From Panicum virgatum (taxonomy: Eukaryota > Streptophyta > Magnoliopsida > Poales > Poaceae), in assembly GCF_016808335.1 (NCBI RefSeq), contig NC_053141.1, forward strand, positions 19,785,756 to 19,849,755: a DNA stretch of 64,000 nucleotides. The letters are read 5' to 3'. The position numbers and the translations under genes were made by a program. Below, in pieces: positions 9,950 to 21,168 of the stretch (position 1 is the first letter of the stretch; each line of letters starts with the position of its first letter). The notes under the pieces are model-generated. The model saw only the letters and a program-made list of their open reading frames with translations. It was not told where the DNA came from and ran no database searches.

Positions 9950-11950
9950 CGAAAGGAGAACGAAGCACTCCATATCCGCCGATGCACTTCCTTCGGTGAA
10001 GCGGCATCAATGATAGCCAATGAAACTTTTGGTGTGATTGATTTCTTCAGGTGCTTCTATAATGGCTTTTTCTAAAGAATCCATTGTCTGGTTCGCCTAT
10101 TATGATGACAATCACAACTCTGAAAATCCAGTAAAGTTTTAGCTTGATAACTGGAGAGATGACGAGTACGCAATCAACAGCTTGACAGAAGCCCTCGCCC
10201 CAAGAATCCTGCCTGCTAACTTCGCATTGGGGCGAGGCCAGCACTGCTTTGAATTCTATTATCCATCGGCAGCAGCACGGCAACTGGGATTTGGCCAAGT
10301 GCCAATCCATCTTTTCTTTGCCAATAAGGTCCAAGCAAGAGATGTTAAGAGTGTTCTAGACTACAACTGCCTGAAGAACTTGGAGCCTGACGCAAGAACC
10401 ATCAACCTGGGCAATTGGCAAATTGCCCCTTTAACATCAATCCCCTTCAAGCACTGGTGATCAGAATGCACCTGTTCTGCATATCGGCAAGTAGTTACTG
10501 CAAGAATTTTGATGCCGATGATCAAGAACCCGAAAACGAGGTACATATTTCTTCAACTCTTCGACAGTTAATCTCTCACTTTTCCTTTGATCAACTTCAA
10601 AAATTATTTACAGGCTCCCAGCGCAAGCCCTCCAACAACCAGCAAGAGCAACCGATTAATTGCATATGCTCCTTCATCAGAGACTCCCCTCATCGGTCAT
10701 GGTGCTCCAACCTTGGAGGACATCTTGGCCGGGAAGAAACGCAAACCCTCCAGTACCAAAGCAACAACTCGCATGGTACCTATGCAAGGTTCTTCGAGTC
10801 AACAGGTTCATCCATCGGTAGCACCATCATCGGCACAGGTTACCGATCTGCCGATTGTAGACATTTCTGATTCTTCACCCATAGGTAATCAACTAGCTCT
10901 CAACTCTTATGCCGGAATAATTTAAAATCTCCATTCCTGATCTCAAATGCATCATCAGCTGGAGAGCCTGCCGAGGACACGCATGATACTACTGGTGACC
11001 GGGCCATTGCAATGGGAGCAAAAGAAACTCCAAACAAATCACCACTGTCTTCTCCTTCAGCTTAGGTAACTTTATTCCAGCAACGCCTCCCTCTTTTTCA
11101 GGTTATTTTAAGATTACTAAAATTTGTCAACCATTTTCAGATCAAGATACTGTCCCCAGCACTTAAAAGAGCAAGAATGACTGATTCGACTTCTCAGGTA
11201 AAATCCCGACCTCTCATCTTGCGAGTCATTTTTTGATTCTAACAATTATTTTCAGGATATTGTCCTCAAGCAAACACTGGTTGGAGCCTTCAATCAGTCA
11301 ATTACTTCAGTCCCTGATGTTTCTAATGTCGGAACCACCACTCTTTTGCCGATGACTACGCTGCTCCCTCCTCCTGGCTCAAATTTCGATGAAATAAACT
11401 TAAAGCAGGTAAGAATTTCATTTTAGCCGATTTCATGGTATCTTGAAATTTCCTTCAGCTAATCTTACTCTCTCTCCTTAGGCACAAGACTCCCTAGATA
11501 ATAGTATGTTTTCCTTCTAAATTGGAGTCGCCTCTCAAGAAGGAGAACCATCATCGGCTGAATCGGCTGCAATATCAGAAAACGTTAGGATCAAACTTCA
11601 AGAAATTCTCTCCTTTTTGAATCAAGACATCGGCCAATTGGTTCAGGATGCTGAGCCGATTCATGCCATTCTAAAAACTTTGGAAGGCTAGTTCCCAGAA
11701 CTGATCGAGGAAGCATTAACCCATGCAGCCTTCATCGAGAGCCGTCGAGTACAAGTCCTCAAGGCCCAGAAGCGTCTTGCTGATCGCTTTCAGCAAGAGC
11801 AGATTATCGAGCAAAAAGATGATCTCAAAAGCCTTGTAGACTCAATTCGCAGTGAGATTGATTCACTAAACCAGTCTCAAGCTGGTCTGAAGAAAACCAA
11901 AGACAGGCTGGAAGCCAAGCGCGACTTCCTCCTCCAAGAGCTCGACTGAG
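9950..11950 (+). pseudogene. Antisense multi-exon gene of element B
   Basis: Coding-like pieces: 10182-10460 (LGRGQHCFEFYYPSAAARQL, GFGQVPIHLFFANKVQ, LKNLEPDARTINLGNWQ), then exons ending 10540, starting 10614, ending 10884, starting 10959, ending 11065, starting 11141, ending 11197, starting 11256, ending 11408 and starting 11482. The five inferred introns are 73, 74, 75, 58 and 73 nt, each GT-AG. The last exon is a charged coiled-coil stretch ending at TGA about 11949. In-frame stops in the first exon show decay. The family is the plant retrotransposon antisense ORF. Function is unknown. Confidence 0.6.
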
Positions 11951-12149
11951 TCAACTAAGAGATTGCCAGCATAGACAATGATTTCTTATTGCTCTAACGT
12001 CGATGCATATCGCATCGGCCATGTACTGACCGATATGCTTGAGTTATAATCAGTCTTTCAATCTGTTTTTGCATATTATTTTTTTGCACTAAAGGCGATA
12101 CTTCTCGTATCGGCTATAGCTCATAACCCAACCAATGCAATCATCCATC

Positions 12150-13370
12150 GTCTATGCGTCTACCCATATACTAGGGTAGTATTTCTTCAAATATTTCCCG
12201 TTAAGGGCTCTAAAAAATTCTTCTCCCTCGAGTGTTTCCAAAATATAAGCATTACCAGGAACACATCGATTTATCTTGTACGACCCCTCCCAAGTTGGTG
12301 ACCATTTGTCGAACTTCGAATCTTTAGACCCTATCGTCTAGATCAATTTACACACCAAGTCTCCTTGGGAAAAACTCTTAACCTTCACATTTTTATCATA
12401 CCATCTGGACACTCTAGCTTTATTTGCTTCAACATTTATAAGAACATTTAACCGATGACTAGTTACATCTTCTAAACCATCTTTCATCAAGGCTGAGTAC
12501 TCATTGGTTGTTAGTTGATCTTGGAATGTCACACACCTAGAGCCCACTTTCAATTCCCAAGGAAGAACAGCCTCATGCCCATACACCAATTGATACGGAC
12601 ACACCTTGGTAGCACCATGACAAGCCATCCGATATGCCCACAGAAACTCGTTAAGTGTAGTATGCCATCGCCTTGGTTGCTCATCAATCTTCCTTTTGAT
12701 CAACTTGATAATCTCTTTGTTAGATGCCTTTGCTTGACCACTAGCTTGAGCGTAATATGGAGAAGAATTTAATAATTTAATTTCCCATACTAGCAGCAAA
12801 TTCCTCAAATTCACAAGTAAAGATAGTTCCCTGATCAGTTGTGATAGTTTGAGGAATACCAAATCGATAGAAAATATGTTCTTTGACAAATTCTACCATA
12901 ACTTTGGATGTTACATTCTTAAGAGGAATTGCTTCAACCCACTTTGTAAAATAATCTGTTGCCACTAATATGAACTTATGGTTTTTACTAGATGGTGGAT
13001 ATATCTGGTGGATCAAGTCAATTTCCTATCCTCTGAATGGCCATGGTTTGATTATAGGATTCATAGACGACGCTGAAGCCCTTTGCACATTACCAAACTT
13101 CTGACACTCCTAACAACTTCTATAATATGCAAAGCAATCTTCTAAAAATACCCATTCCTCCTAATTACCCATTTTATTTTGAAAGCTGACGGATGAGATC
13201 CGCAAACACCTTCATGTATTTCATCCATCAAAACTTTGGAGTCTTCTTTACTAAGGCACTTTAGTAGTATTCATCAATCGTCCGATAGTATAATTCCCTT
13301 TCAAGCAACACATATTTAGTTGCTTGGAATCTAATTTTCCAATCCACGTTCTTGCTTGCATCACCTCGCC
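12150..13370 (-). pseudogene. Integrase fragment of element B
   Basis: Recognisable from a CQECQKF zinc-binding remnant near 13110, through FILVATDYFTKWVEAIPL (first catalytic Asp), TITTDQGTIFTCEF (second Asp) and PYYAQASGQAKASNKEI (where the Glu of the usual G-Q-x-E motif appears replaced by Lys), to WSPTWEGSYKI and YLKKYYPSIW at the C-terminus. Frameshifts occur near 12780-12890. A stop interrupts the segment at about 12338. The upstream pol domains are missing. Confidence 0.82.
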
Positions 13371-14064
13371 GAAGGACCCACCTCACCGGTAGAACAGAGA
13401 TCCGACGCTGCAAGTATCGCTAGGAACCCCATCACACCAAGTAAAGGCACTCCCAAGAGGGAAAGCAAACTACCAAGAAAGGTGGGATTGAAAAACCAAA
13501 CCGAAATGAGCTGGTAGACGAGCCGCCGGAGATGTCAAAGGAGAACACACCCTATCCACCCTCCTGACATCGATGGCACCGCCCACCGGAGCCGCTGCAA
13601 TATTACACTCTTATGTTCTGCAGCTTTATTGAAGAAGATGCTGCTACAGAGGTAGACTCTCCTCACCATACGTCGGAGATCCGACGCCAGCAAGGAACAA
13701 AAGTCCTCAGAAGAACACATCGTCGTGGGGAACCAACCAAGCTACAAACTACAGCTCTAGGTAGTAGATATGGACAACCGACCACAATTCCTTACCAATT
13801 CCACTCCCTCCGATGCCTATGAGGGCACCAGAGGGAAGGAATTGGCAGGATCGAACCGGGATCGAGAACTTTTGTTGGCTTCGAACTATTGTAGCGAGAG
13901 GAAGAACGCTCGAGAAGGAAGACATCCCCACAAGGGTATGCATTATTTATTGAGAGTAAGAATCATTTCGATGTGGGCAGAAAAATCATTTGCCCACAGA
14001 GAGTAAATCATTTCGCCAAAAAATCATAGAATATCCCCCTTTTCTTATGCATTATTTATTGAGA
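13371..14064. other. Unassigned repeat-like sequence
   Basis: Moderately GC-rich DNA without a convincing reading frame. It contains two related blocks, AGATCCGACGCTGCAAG near 13390 and AGATCCGACGCCAGCAAG near 13677. It looks like transposon-derived sequence, but I cannot place it in a family. A 19-bp direct repeat marks its right end. Confidence 0.4.
13937..14064. repeat. 19-bp direct repeat pair
   Basis: TATGCATTATTTATTGAGA occurs at 13937-13955 and again at 14046-14064. The 90 bp between them include a small inverted repeat (GTGGGCA ... TGCCCAC). This could be a target-site duplication around a short insertion or a local tandem duplication. Confidence 0.7.
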
Positions 14065-15519
14065 CTAGCAGTGCTCACATGTTTTAAAATTAAGAGATTT
14101 CTAGCATAGGTCCACATGCGGCATGTACATATTTTAAAAAATTCAAAAAATAAGACCTTATATTTAAAACAGTGATTGATATGTGACAATTATATAAACA
14201 ACCTAGGAAATAAGATTTTTAGATTAATTAACCAACAATTTAGCTTAAATCATTATCCATACCATAACTATTTTCATCCACACATTATATTATATGTATC
14301 TTTAATAAGGTTGTGTGTTGTGTCCATCCAACAAATCATACAGCACAAAATTGAAAGAAAGTCAAAACAAGAATCACACAATATTGTAATGTTAGGCTGA
14401 GTGGATGCTAGTTGATCTCACGTGCGAGGCAAAATGATGCGGTGATAAACTTGAGAGGTGACAACTTAACCTGCAAAAATGTCATTCTATCCATACATGA
14501 TTCCATAAGCCTAACAGAACTCTCATTACCTTTTGCCCTTGGCTCTTCCTGCCATCTAAAAGAAGTATGTCAAATTCTTGATCTTGTAATTACAGATACA
14601 TATAGAATTTAAAAATCGTAGACTGCAGATCTTGCTCACTTTAGAAAAGATAAATAATATTTGTTACATGGTATATTTAAAATGGCATTCCTTTGTAGCC
14701 TGTACATCCTTGCCAAAACCTCAAAAAATATTGCATGATCATTATAAGCCTTAAACAGGCAAATGTTTGGTAAACATGCATCCCTCTTATATCTAATACA
14801 GGCTTATTTTAGCACACCTAGCCTTTTTTTTATTTGAATTGCTTGCTACAGCAATTGTGGTCTGTAACTGTCTAAAATTTATGAAAGAAGACATGTCAAT
14901 CCAATTAAAAAAGGCAAAAAAAATTCAGCAACACACATATACAACGTTGGAGGCAGCTTAAAGTATGTAATTTTGGTTTAGGCAAAGAATCCATGATTGC
15001 TCTGAATATCCACTGCAAAATCTACTTCATATGGCAAGAAAGTATTAACTAATTTGACATACCAACATTTTAGTGTTTGATTTAACTCAAGCCTGGATCT
15101 ATTTTAGAAAGCATTGCATATCTGTTTTAGAAAGCCTGGATCCATAACTCTTTGATACAATATTATAAAGAAACATAAATCATACAGCAGTTGAGATTAG
15201 ATTGAAAATCAAATCCTGGCATTGTGCCATAATAATGTTATTAAATAAACTTGTACTTCAGGTCTTGGATATATTAAGAAAAACTCTGTGATGCTATCAG
15301 TTTCAGACACATGCAGTGATGTTATCAGTTTCAAACAAAAATGCAAGCATTATTATCGCCTAGCAGATAATTCACATTGTTTACCATTGCCACACCCAAC
15401 TTGACACAACCATCATTTGGATACGCCAGAATCTTTGAATGGAATATGTATGAGGCTACGAGCAACTTTAAATGGATCAGTCATAAAACATATGAAGGTG
15501 AAGGATGGTCGCCAGCCTT
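14065..15519. other. AT-rich intergenic DNA
   Basis: No gene that I can support. The stretch is AT-rich with scattered homopolymers. A 24-bp-scale local duplication occurs near 15285-15340 (ATGCTATCAGTTTCAGACA versus ATGTTATCAGTTTCAAACA). Confidence 0.5.
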
Positions 15520-15684
15520 CTATGCAGCAGGAGCAGCTTCTCCAAGGATGGTGACACCAATCAAGATGGGGATGACAAACACCATTAGTTGAAAAGCTAC
15601 AAGAATATATTCAGAAGGCTGCAACCTTTTAATTGCACAAACAAAGCAGGGGGCAATTCGTTTGTACCTTGAGAAGGGCGGCAT
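15520..15684 (-). CDS. Possible 54-residue small membrane protein or last exon
   Basis: An ATG at 15684 opens a 54-codon frame ending with TAG at 15520. The N-terminus is basic (MPPFSRYKRIAPC) and the C-terminal half is a strong hydrophobic segment (LMVFVIPILIGVTILGEA), as expected for one membrane span. A GT at 15669 (CTCAAG|GTACAAA) and an AG near 15599 could instead make this a spliced terminal exon. I do not recognise a family. It lies on the same strand as the exon-like pieces at 22203-22990, with the copia element between. Chance ORF remains possible. Confidence 0.25.
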   Translation of the reverse strand: MPPFSRYKRIAPCFVCAIKRLQPSEYILVAFQLMVFVIPILIGVTILGEAAPAA

Positions 15685-15862
15685 CAGGGACTAACAGGTT
15701 CTGCTGAGGATGGAGGATGCTGCGGCCACTGGGGTAATGGTGATTACCACATCTCTTCCCTAATATGCATTACAATATTTAGCCCGCACAAAACTTCATC
15801 CTCCGTATTTGCTTGCTGAAAAAAGACCATGGTCAACAACAGATTCATACTGCCGAAAAAAT

Positions 15863-16227
15863 TGTTGGCACTCCCTCACACACACAACACCCTCTTGCTT
15901 GCAGGTGAAAGAAGAAGATGAGAGAAAGAAGAATGACTCAGGAAGAGCACACGAAGTGGAGCTGCTTAATTCTCCCGAGCTGCAGCTGCTCTCCATTTAT
16001 AGCCAAAGCTAGTCAAGGTAAGTTAATTTACAAGGCATGGCTCTATAGTGCCCAGCCACCTCTAGCCACTACTTGCTACTGCTACCTTGCTGCTACTTGC
16101 AGCTACTACTATACATAATAGTCACTTGCCGCCCAAAATTCAAGTGGCAGCCATGACCAGGGGGACAGGAGCAAGAGCTCCCATCAGCTATGAAAGGTAC
16201 AAGCTAGAGCATGGTGATTATCTAACA
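15863..16227 (-). repeat. 3' LTR of the copia element
   Basis: 365 bp, starting TGTTGGCACTCCCTCAC and ending GGTGATTATCTAACA. It matches the right LTR almost base for base except for a few small indels (for example a 7-bp difference near 15920) and the large insertion present only on the right. Confidence 0.95.
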
Positions 16228-16242
16228 ATTCTTCCCCTAATC
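16228..16242 (-). other. Polypurine tract of the copia element
   Basis: On the minus strand the sequence just before the 3' LTR is ATTAGGGGAAGAAT, a purine-rich run in the correct place to prime plus-strand DNA synthesis. Confidence 0.8.
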
Positions 16243-16245
16243 GCA

Positions 16246-17742
16246 TTACTCTTGCTTGATCTCCTCAACCACAATCTTGGTCCACAACTCTGTGAGTCGA
16301 ATGCGCCCAAGTGGCTTGGTGAGGATGTCCCCGAGCTGTCGAGCAGTCTCGACATGCTCGAGCTTGATCTGTCCACCATCGACGCAGTCACGGATGAAGT
16401 GATACTTGGTGTCGATGTGCTTGCTCCGGTCGTGGTGGACGGAGTTCTTTGCTAAGGCAATGGCGGACTGATTGTCCACCATCAGGACGGGTGCCCGAGC
16501 TTCTTCTCCGGTGAGCTCAGCCAGCAGCCGCCCCAGCCAAACTCCCTGGCAACATGCCGTCGCCGCCGCAATGTACTTTGCCTCACAAGTGCTCAGCGCG
16601 ACGACCTTCTGTTTCATCGATTGCCAGGAGATCGGGCACGCTCCAAGCAAGAAAAGCACGCCAGTCGTGCTCCTTCGTCCATCAACGTCGCCCGCCATGT
16701 CGCTGTCGCTGAACCCGATCAGCTACAGCTTTCCTCTGCTCCTCCTTGGGTAGACGAGCCCGTAGTCGCTCGTCCCTGCCACATAGCGGAGCAGATGTTT
16801 GACTGCGGCGAGGTGATCCTCCCGCGGCTCCGCCACGAACCGGCTCACGTACCCCACGGCGAACCCAATGTCCGGCCGCGTGTGCGTGAGGTAGCGCAGC
16901 GCGCCAACGATGCTCCGGTAGCTCGTGGCGTCCACCAAGGGGGCAGTGCTGTCCTTTGACAGCTTGATCTTCTCCATGGGCGTTTGACATGCCCTGTACT
17001 CGCCCATCCCGCTCCGCTCCAGTAGCTTCCCAGCGTAGGAGCTCTGGCGGAGCGTGATGGTGTCCCTCCCCTGCTCCACCTCAATGCCGAGGTAGTAGGT
17101 GAGCAGGCCAAGGTCTGACATGCGGAACATCGACTTCATCTTCTCCTTGAACGCGTTGATGTCCCGCTGCTCTGCGCCGGTGACGATGAGATCGTCGACG
17201 TACACGCCGACGATCACCAATCCTCCCTTCGACCGGCGCGTGTAGAGGGCGTGCTCGGTGGCGCACTTAGTGTAGCCGAGCAACGCGAGGCTGGCGTCGA
17301 GCTTGATGTTCCACGCGCGCGGCGCCTGACGCAGCCCGTACAAAGCCTTGCGCAGGCAGAGCACCCTGTGCTCCTCGCCGGCGATGACGAATCCCGGCGG
17401 CTGCTGCACGTACACCTCGTCGAGCTTCCCGTTGAGGAACGCCGACTTCACGTCCAAATGATGGACTTTCCAGCTCCTCGACGCCGCCAGCGCCAACAGC
17501 AGGCGCACAGACTCCATGCGCGCCACCGGCGCAAAGACTTCCTCGAAGTCGATGCCCTCGCGCTGCACGAATCCCTTAGCGACAAGCTGTGCCTTGTGCC
17601 GCACCACCTCGCCGCGCTCGTTCCGCTTCACCTTGAACACCCACTTGAGCCCGATTGGCCGGCAACCGGCCGGCGGATCCACCAGCTCCCATGTGTGGTT
17701 CTCCTCCACCGCCGCCATCTCTTCCAGCATCGCCGCCAGCAC
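16246..17742 (-). pseudogene. Copia reverse transcriptase and RNase H
   Basis: RT blocks in order: NHTWELVDPPAGCRPIGLKW, GIDFEEVFAPVARMES, HHLDVKSAFLNGKL (catalytic Asp), KALYGLRQAPRAW, VGVYVDDLIVTG (YVDD). After HLLRYVAGTSDYGLVY a single in-frame TAG (16723-16725) interrupts, then the frame continues GFSDSDMAGDVDGRRSTTG, CEAKYIAA and DNQSAIALAKN (RNase H) to 16246. Apart from that stop this half of pol is open. It is the 3' coding end of the element, ending beside the polypurine tract. Confidence 0.95.
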
Positions 17743-17835
17743 TCCTCCTGCTCTGCTGCGGCTTAGCTTGGCGGCTCCTCTGCGCTGCCCAGATGCAGCT
17801 CGAGGTCGTCCAACACCCGGGCCGCCTGCCCTGGC

Positions 17836-19007
17836 GGACTGGAATCGCCAACGAGGTCGTCCACCGCGCGGAACCGAAGTGGCTCGCCGGAGTACTCGGC
17901 GTCGGCGTTCGTGGAGGCGCTCGGAGGAGGCGTGACGAAGCGGATCGGCGTCGCAGAGCCCGGTGTCGGTGCCGGAGGTGGGGCCGGCGTTGCGTGCCCC
18001 GTAGGCGAATGCGGAGCCGGCTCAACTTCCCCTGTTTCCGAAACAGGGAAGGCTGGAGCAGGGGAGCCGCCGCCTGGGCTTGCCGCCGCCGCACCTGGAA
18101 CAGGGGAGCCGCCACCTGGGCTCACCGCTGCATCCCCGTCGGCGTCCACCGCGTCCAGGACCTCCATGTGCTCGATGACGAAGTCCCTCCAGGCTCCGCG
18201 CACTGCTTCTCCCTCGCCGGACTCCTCCCAGCTCCAGCTCGCCACCTCGTCGAAGATGACATCGCGGGACACCACCACGCGCCGCCCTTGCGGATCGTAG
18301 AGCCGGTAAGCCTTGCTTCCGCGCTCGTATCCCAGGAACACCATGGGTGTGCTCCTGTCCTCCAGCTTGGAGAGGTTGGGCTTCGTCTTCTTCACGTGCC
18401 TGATGCAGCCGAACGTCCTGAGGACTGGAATCGCCAACGAGGTCGTCCACCGCGCGGAACCGAAGTGGCTCGTCGGAGTACTCGGCGTCGGCGTTCGTGG
18501 AGGCGCTCGGAGGAGGCGTGACGAAGCGGATCGGCGTCGCAGAGCCCGGTGTCGGTGCCGGAGGTGGGGCCGGCGTTGCGTGCCCCGTAGGCGAATGCGG
18601 AGCCGGCTCAACTTCCCCTGTTTCCGAAACAGGGAAGGCTGGAGCAGGGGAGCCGCCGCCTGGGCTTGCCGCCGCCGCACCTGGAACAGGGGAGCCGCCA
18701 CCTGGGCTCACCGCTGCATCCCCGTCGGCGTCCACCGCGTCCAGGACCTCCATGTGCTCGATGACGAAGTCCCTCCAGGCTCCGCGCACTGCTTCTCCCT
18801 CGCCGGACTCCTCCCAGCTCCAGCTCGCCACCTCGTCGAAGATGACATCGCGGGACACCACCACGCGCCGCCCTTGCGGATCGTAGAGCCGGTAAGCCTT
18901 GCTTCCGCGCTCGTATCCCAGGAACACCATGGGTGTGCTCCTGTCCTCCAGCTTGGAGAGGTTGGGCTTCGTCTTCTTCACGTGCCTGATGCAGCCGAAC
19001 GTCCTGA
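17836..19007 (-). repeat. 586-bp tandem duplication inside copia pol
   Basis: 17836-18421 is repeated as 18422-19007. The only difference I see is C/T at 17884 versus 18470. The unit covers the integrase C-terminus and the Pro/Ser/Gly-rich linker before RT. Because 586 is not a multiple of three, the duplication shifts the frame. The junction shows GGA microhomology. Near-identity implies a duplication younger than the element insertion. Confidence 0.95.
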
Positions 19008-20526
19008 GGAAGGACACGTCCGGCTTCCTCCCGTGCCACGCCTCGAACGGCGTCGTGCCGTCCAGGCTCTTGGTGGGCGCGCGGTTCAGGATGAACACCG
19101 CCGTGCTCACCGCCTCGCCCCAGAACGCCGCCGGCATCTTCTTGGCCTTCAACATGCTCCTGGCCATGCCGACCACTGTCTGGTTCCTCCTCTCGACGAC
19201 GCCGTTCTGCTGCGGCGAGTATGGCGCCATGAGGTGGCGTTCCACACCATGTCTGGCGCAGTAGAGGCCGAACTCGACCGATGTGAACTCGCCGCCGCGA
19301 TCCGTCCGCCGCACGCGCAGCTTCTTCCCCGTCTCTGTCTCCACCTGCGCCTGGAACACCTTGATGACCGTCGGCGCCTCATCCTTGCTCGACAGGAGGT
19401 GCAGCCACATGAAGCGGCTGCAATCATCCACCAGGAGCAGGATGTAGCGCCGCCCGCCGTGCGTTGCCGGCGTGATTGGCCCGTAGAGGTCGCCATGGAC
19501 GAGCTCGAGGACGTCCCCGGCACGGTAGCTCGCCTTCTTGGGGAACGGCAGCCTCCTCTGCTTCCCGGCAAGGCAGCTGTCGCAGAGCTCGCCGGCGTGC
19601 TCGATCAGCGGCAGCCCGCGCACCATGCCTTGCCGCGCCATCCGCGCCAGAGCATCGAAGCTCAGATGGCCGAAGCGCGCTTGCCAGCACCACGCCGCGT
19701 CATCGCACCGTGCCGCCAGGCACACCGGGCGCGCAATGCGCAGCGCCAGGGTGTAGAGCCGGTTCCTGCTCCGCTCCACCTTAGCAAGCAGCTTCCGCTC
19801 TCGGTCCCTGATCCGGAGCACGCCGCCGTCGATCAGCACCTGGCAGCCTCGCTCGTCGAGCTGGCCAATGCTGACGATGTTGCTCCGGAGCTTGGGGATG
19901 TAGTACACATCCGTCAGCGCCTTGTGCTCGCCGGCCTTACACTGGAACACGACCGTGCCGCGCCCCCGGATGTCGACGCCGGAGTTGTCCCCGAACTTTA
20001 CGGTGCCGACGACTCCGGTGTCGAACTCGGAGAAGGCCGCGCGGTTCCCGGTCATGTGGTTGCTCGCGCCGGTGTCGAGGTACCACATCTCCTCTGCCTC
20101 CTCTGCTCGCCCGAGGTTGACTCGCGCGCGCGGCTCGTCGAGCTCGACGTGCCCGCCGCGGTCCTCTGCCTCGGTGTTGATGGCGCAGACCTGCGCCATG
20201 AGCAGCGCAGGCTCTTCCTCGTCATCCTGGGTGAGATGCGCCCGCTCCTGGCGTCGCGGCTCCAAGCAGTCGCGGGCCCAGTGCCCGATCTTGCCGCAAT
20301 TGCGGCAATGATCCTTGTCGGCGACGTGGTCGCCGCCTTCCTTGTCGCCGCCATCCACCTTCCATCGCGGCTTGCCGCGCGCGCCGCCTCCGCGCGAAAC
20401 AGAGGAGCCTTCCCCCTGCTTCCTCTCGCGCAGGCGCACCGCCCACTGCTCCTCCGTGAGTAGCAGCCGGCCGCCGGCGGTCGTGCGGGCGGGGGCCTCC
20501 GCGCGATCCTCGACCGCCTTGAGCCG
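18022..20526 (-). pseudogene. Copia zinc knuckle, protease and integrase
   Basis: In order: CRNCGKIGHWARDC (CCHC zinc knuckle, about 20300), WYLDTGASNHMTG (protease active site, about 20080), the GAG-pre-integrase His-Cys region (HLSFDALARM ... CDSCLAGKQRRLPF), the integrase core HGDLYGPITPATHGG, VRRTDRGGEF (second Asp) and APYSPQQNGVVERRN (catalytic Glu). Then come GCIRHVKKTKPNLSKLEDRS and a low-complexity linker. The frame is open until the duplication junction near 18421, where it runs into the wrong frame. Confidence 0.95.
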
Positions 20527-21137
20527 CCGATTACGTCCTCGATCGAGAGCGTGCTCATGTCGAGCAGCGTCTCGATCGAGAGCGCGATCTTCGCGAACCA
20601 GGGCGGCACGACCCGCAGGTACTTGGCCACCGCCGCCTCCTCGCCGATGTCGACGCCGACCTGCGCTAGCTGGCTCACCAGAGAAGTGAGCCGCAGCGCA
20701 AAGTCCTCGATGGCTTCGCCATCGCAGAACGCGATAGCCTCGTACTCCCGCCTGAGCTGCTGCGCCTTCACCTTGCGCACGCGGTCGCCGCCCAGCCGCA
20801 TCGTCTCCAAGCTCTCCCAGGCCTCCTTGGCGGAGTCCTTGGCGCCGAGCGGGACGACGTACTCTGCCGGCACGGACTTGAGGATGGCCTCCATGGCCGA
20901 CTGATCGTCTTCTTCGTCGGCGGTGCCCACGGTCACCGCCGCCCACAGGCGCCTCGCCTTGAGCATCACCTTCATCAGCACCACCCACTCAACGTAGTTC
21001 GTGCGAGTGAGCATGGGGTACTGCGCGCCGCCGACGTCCCGCACCGTCTTCTTCACGACATACGTCGTCTGGCACCCACGACCACGCTCCTGAGAACGCC
21101 CGCGCCCATGCTCACGATCCAGGGAAGCCATGGCCAC
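20527..21137 (-). pseudogene. Copia gag
   Basis: Starts with MAMASLDREHGRGRSQERG and carries the gag core (LTRTNYVEWVVLMKVMLKAR, KEAWESLETMRLGGDRV, LRREYEAIAF, VSQLAQVGVDIGEE), the gag/UBN2-like family of copia elements. A 1-nt loss near 20526 (after SIEDVIGG) shifts out of frame, and the zinc knuckle and pol continue in the neighbouring frame. The ATG lies about 30 bp inside the 5' LTR boundary, next to the primer site. Confidence 0.92.
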
Positions 21138-21150
21138 CAGGCTCTCAACT

Positions 21151-21168
21151 CAAGCTCTGAATACCACT
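21151..21168 (-). other. Primer-binding site of the copia element
   Basis: Directly inside the 5' LTR the minus strand reads AGTGGTATTCAGAGCTTG. This matches the common initiator-Met tRNA complement TGGTATCAGAGC, with one extra T. Confidence 0.85.

Larger units (their letters stand above)
9881..13370 (-). mobile_element. Ty3/gypsy Tat-type element B (fragment, no LTRs)
   Basis: The same architecture as the 3' half of element A: integrase on the minus strand (to about 12150) followed by an antisense plus-strand gene (about 9950-11950). It is not a copy of A, because its sequence is AT-richer and rich in ATCGGC/GCCGAT words. It abuts the 5' end of A at about 9880 and changes to unrelated sequence near 13370. 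Neither end shows an LTR or a clean target duplication, so the junctions look like deletions or recombination. Confidence 0.72.

Noticed and set aside
15740..15785. Possible remnant of a second copia polypurine/LTR border
   Set aside because: GGTGATTACCACATCTCTTCCC resembles the border at 16214-16240, but the match is short and no LTR is recognisable beside it.
18313..20463. Plus-strand 716-codon open frame
   Set aside because: It is the GC-rich shadow of the copia protease-integrase gene on the other strand. It has no domain and its composition is Arg/Ala/His-rich.
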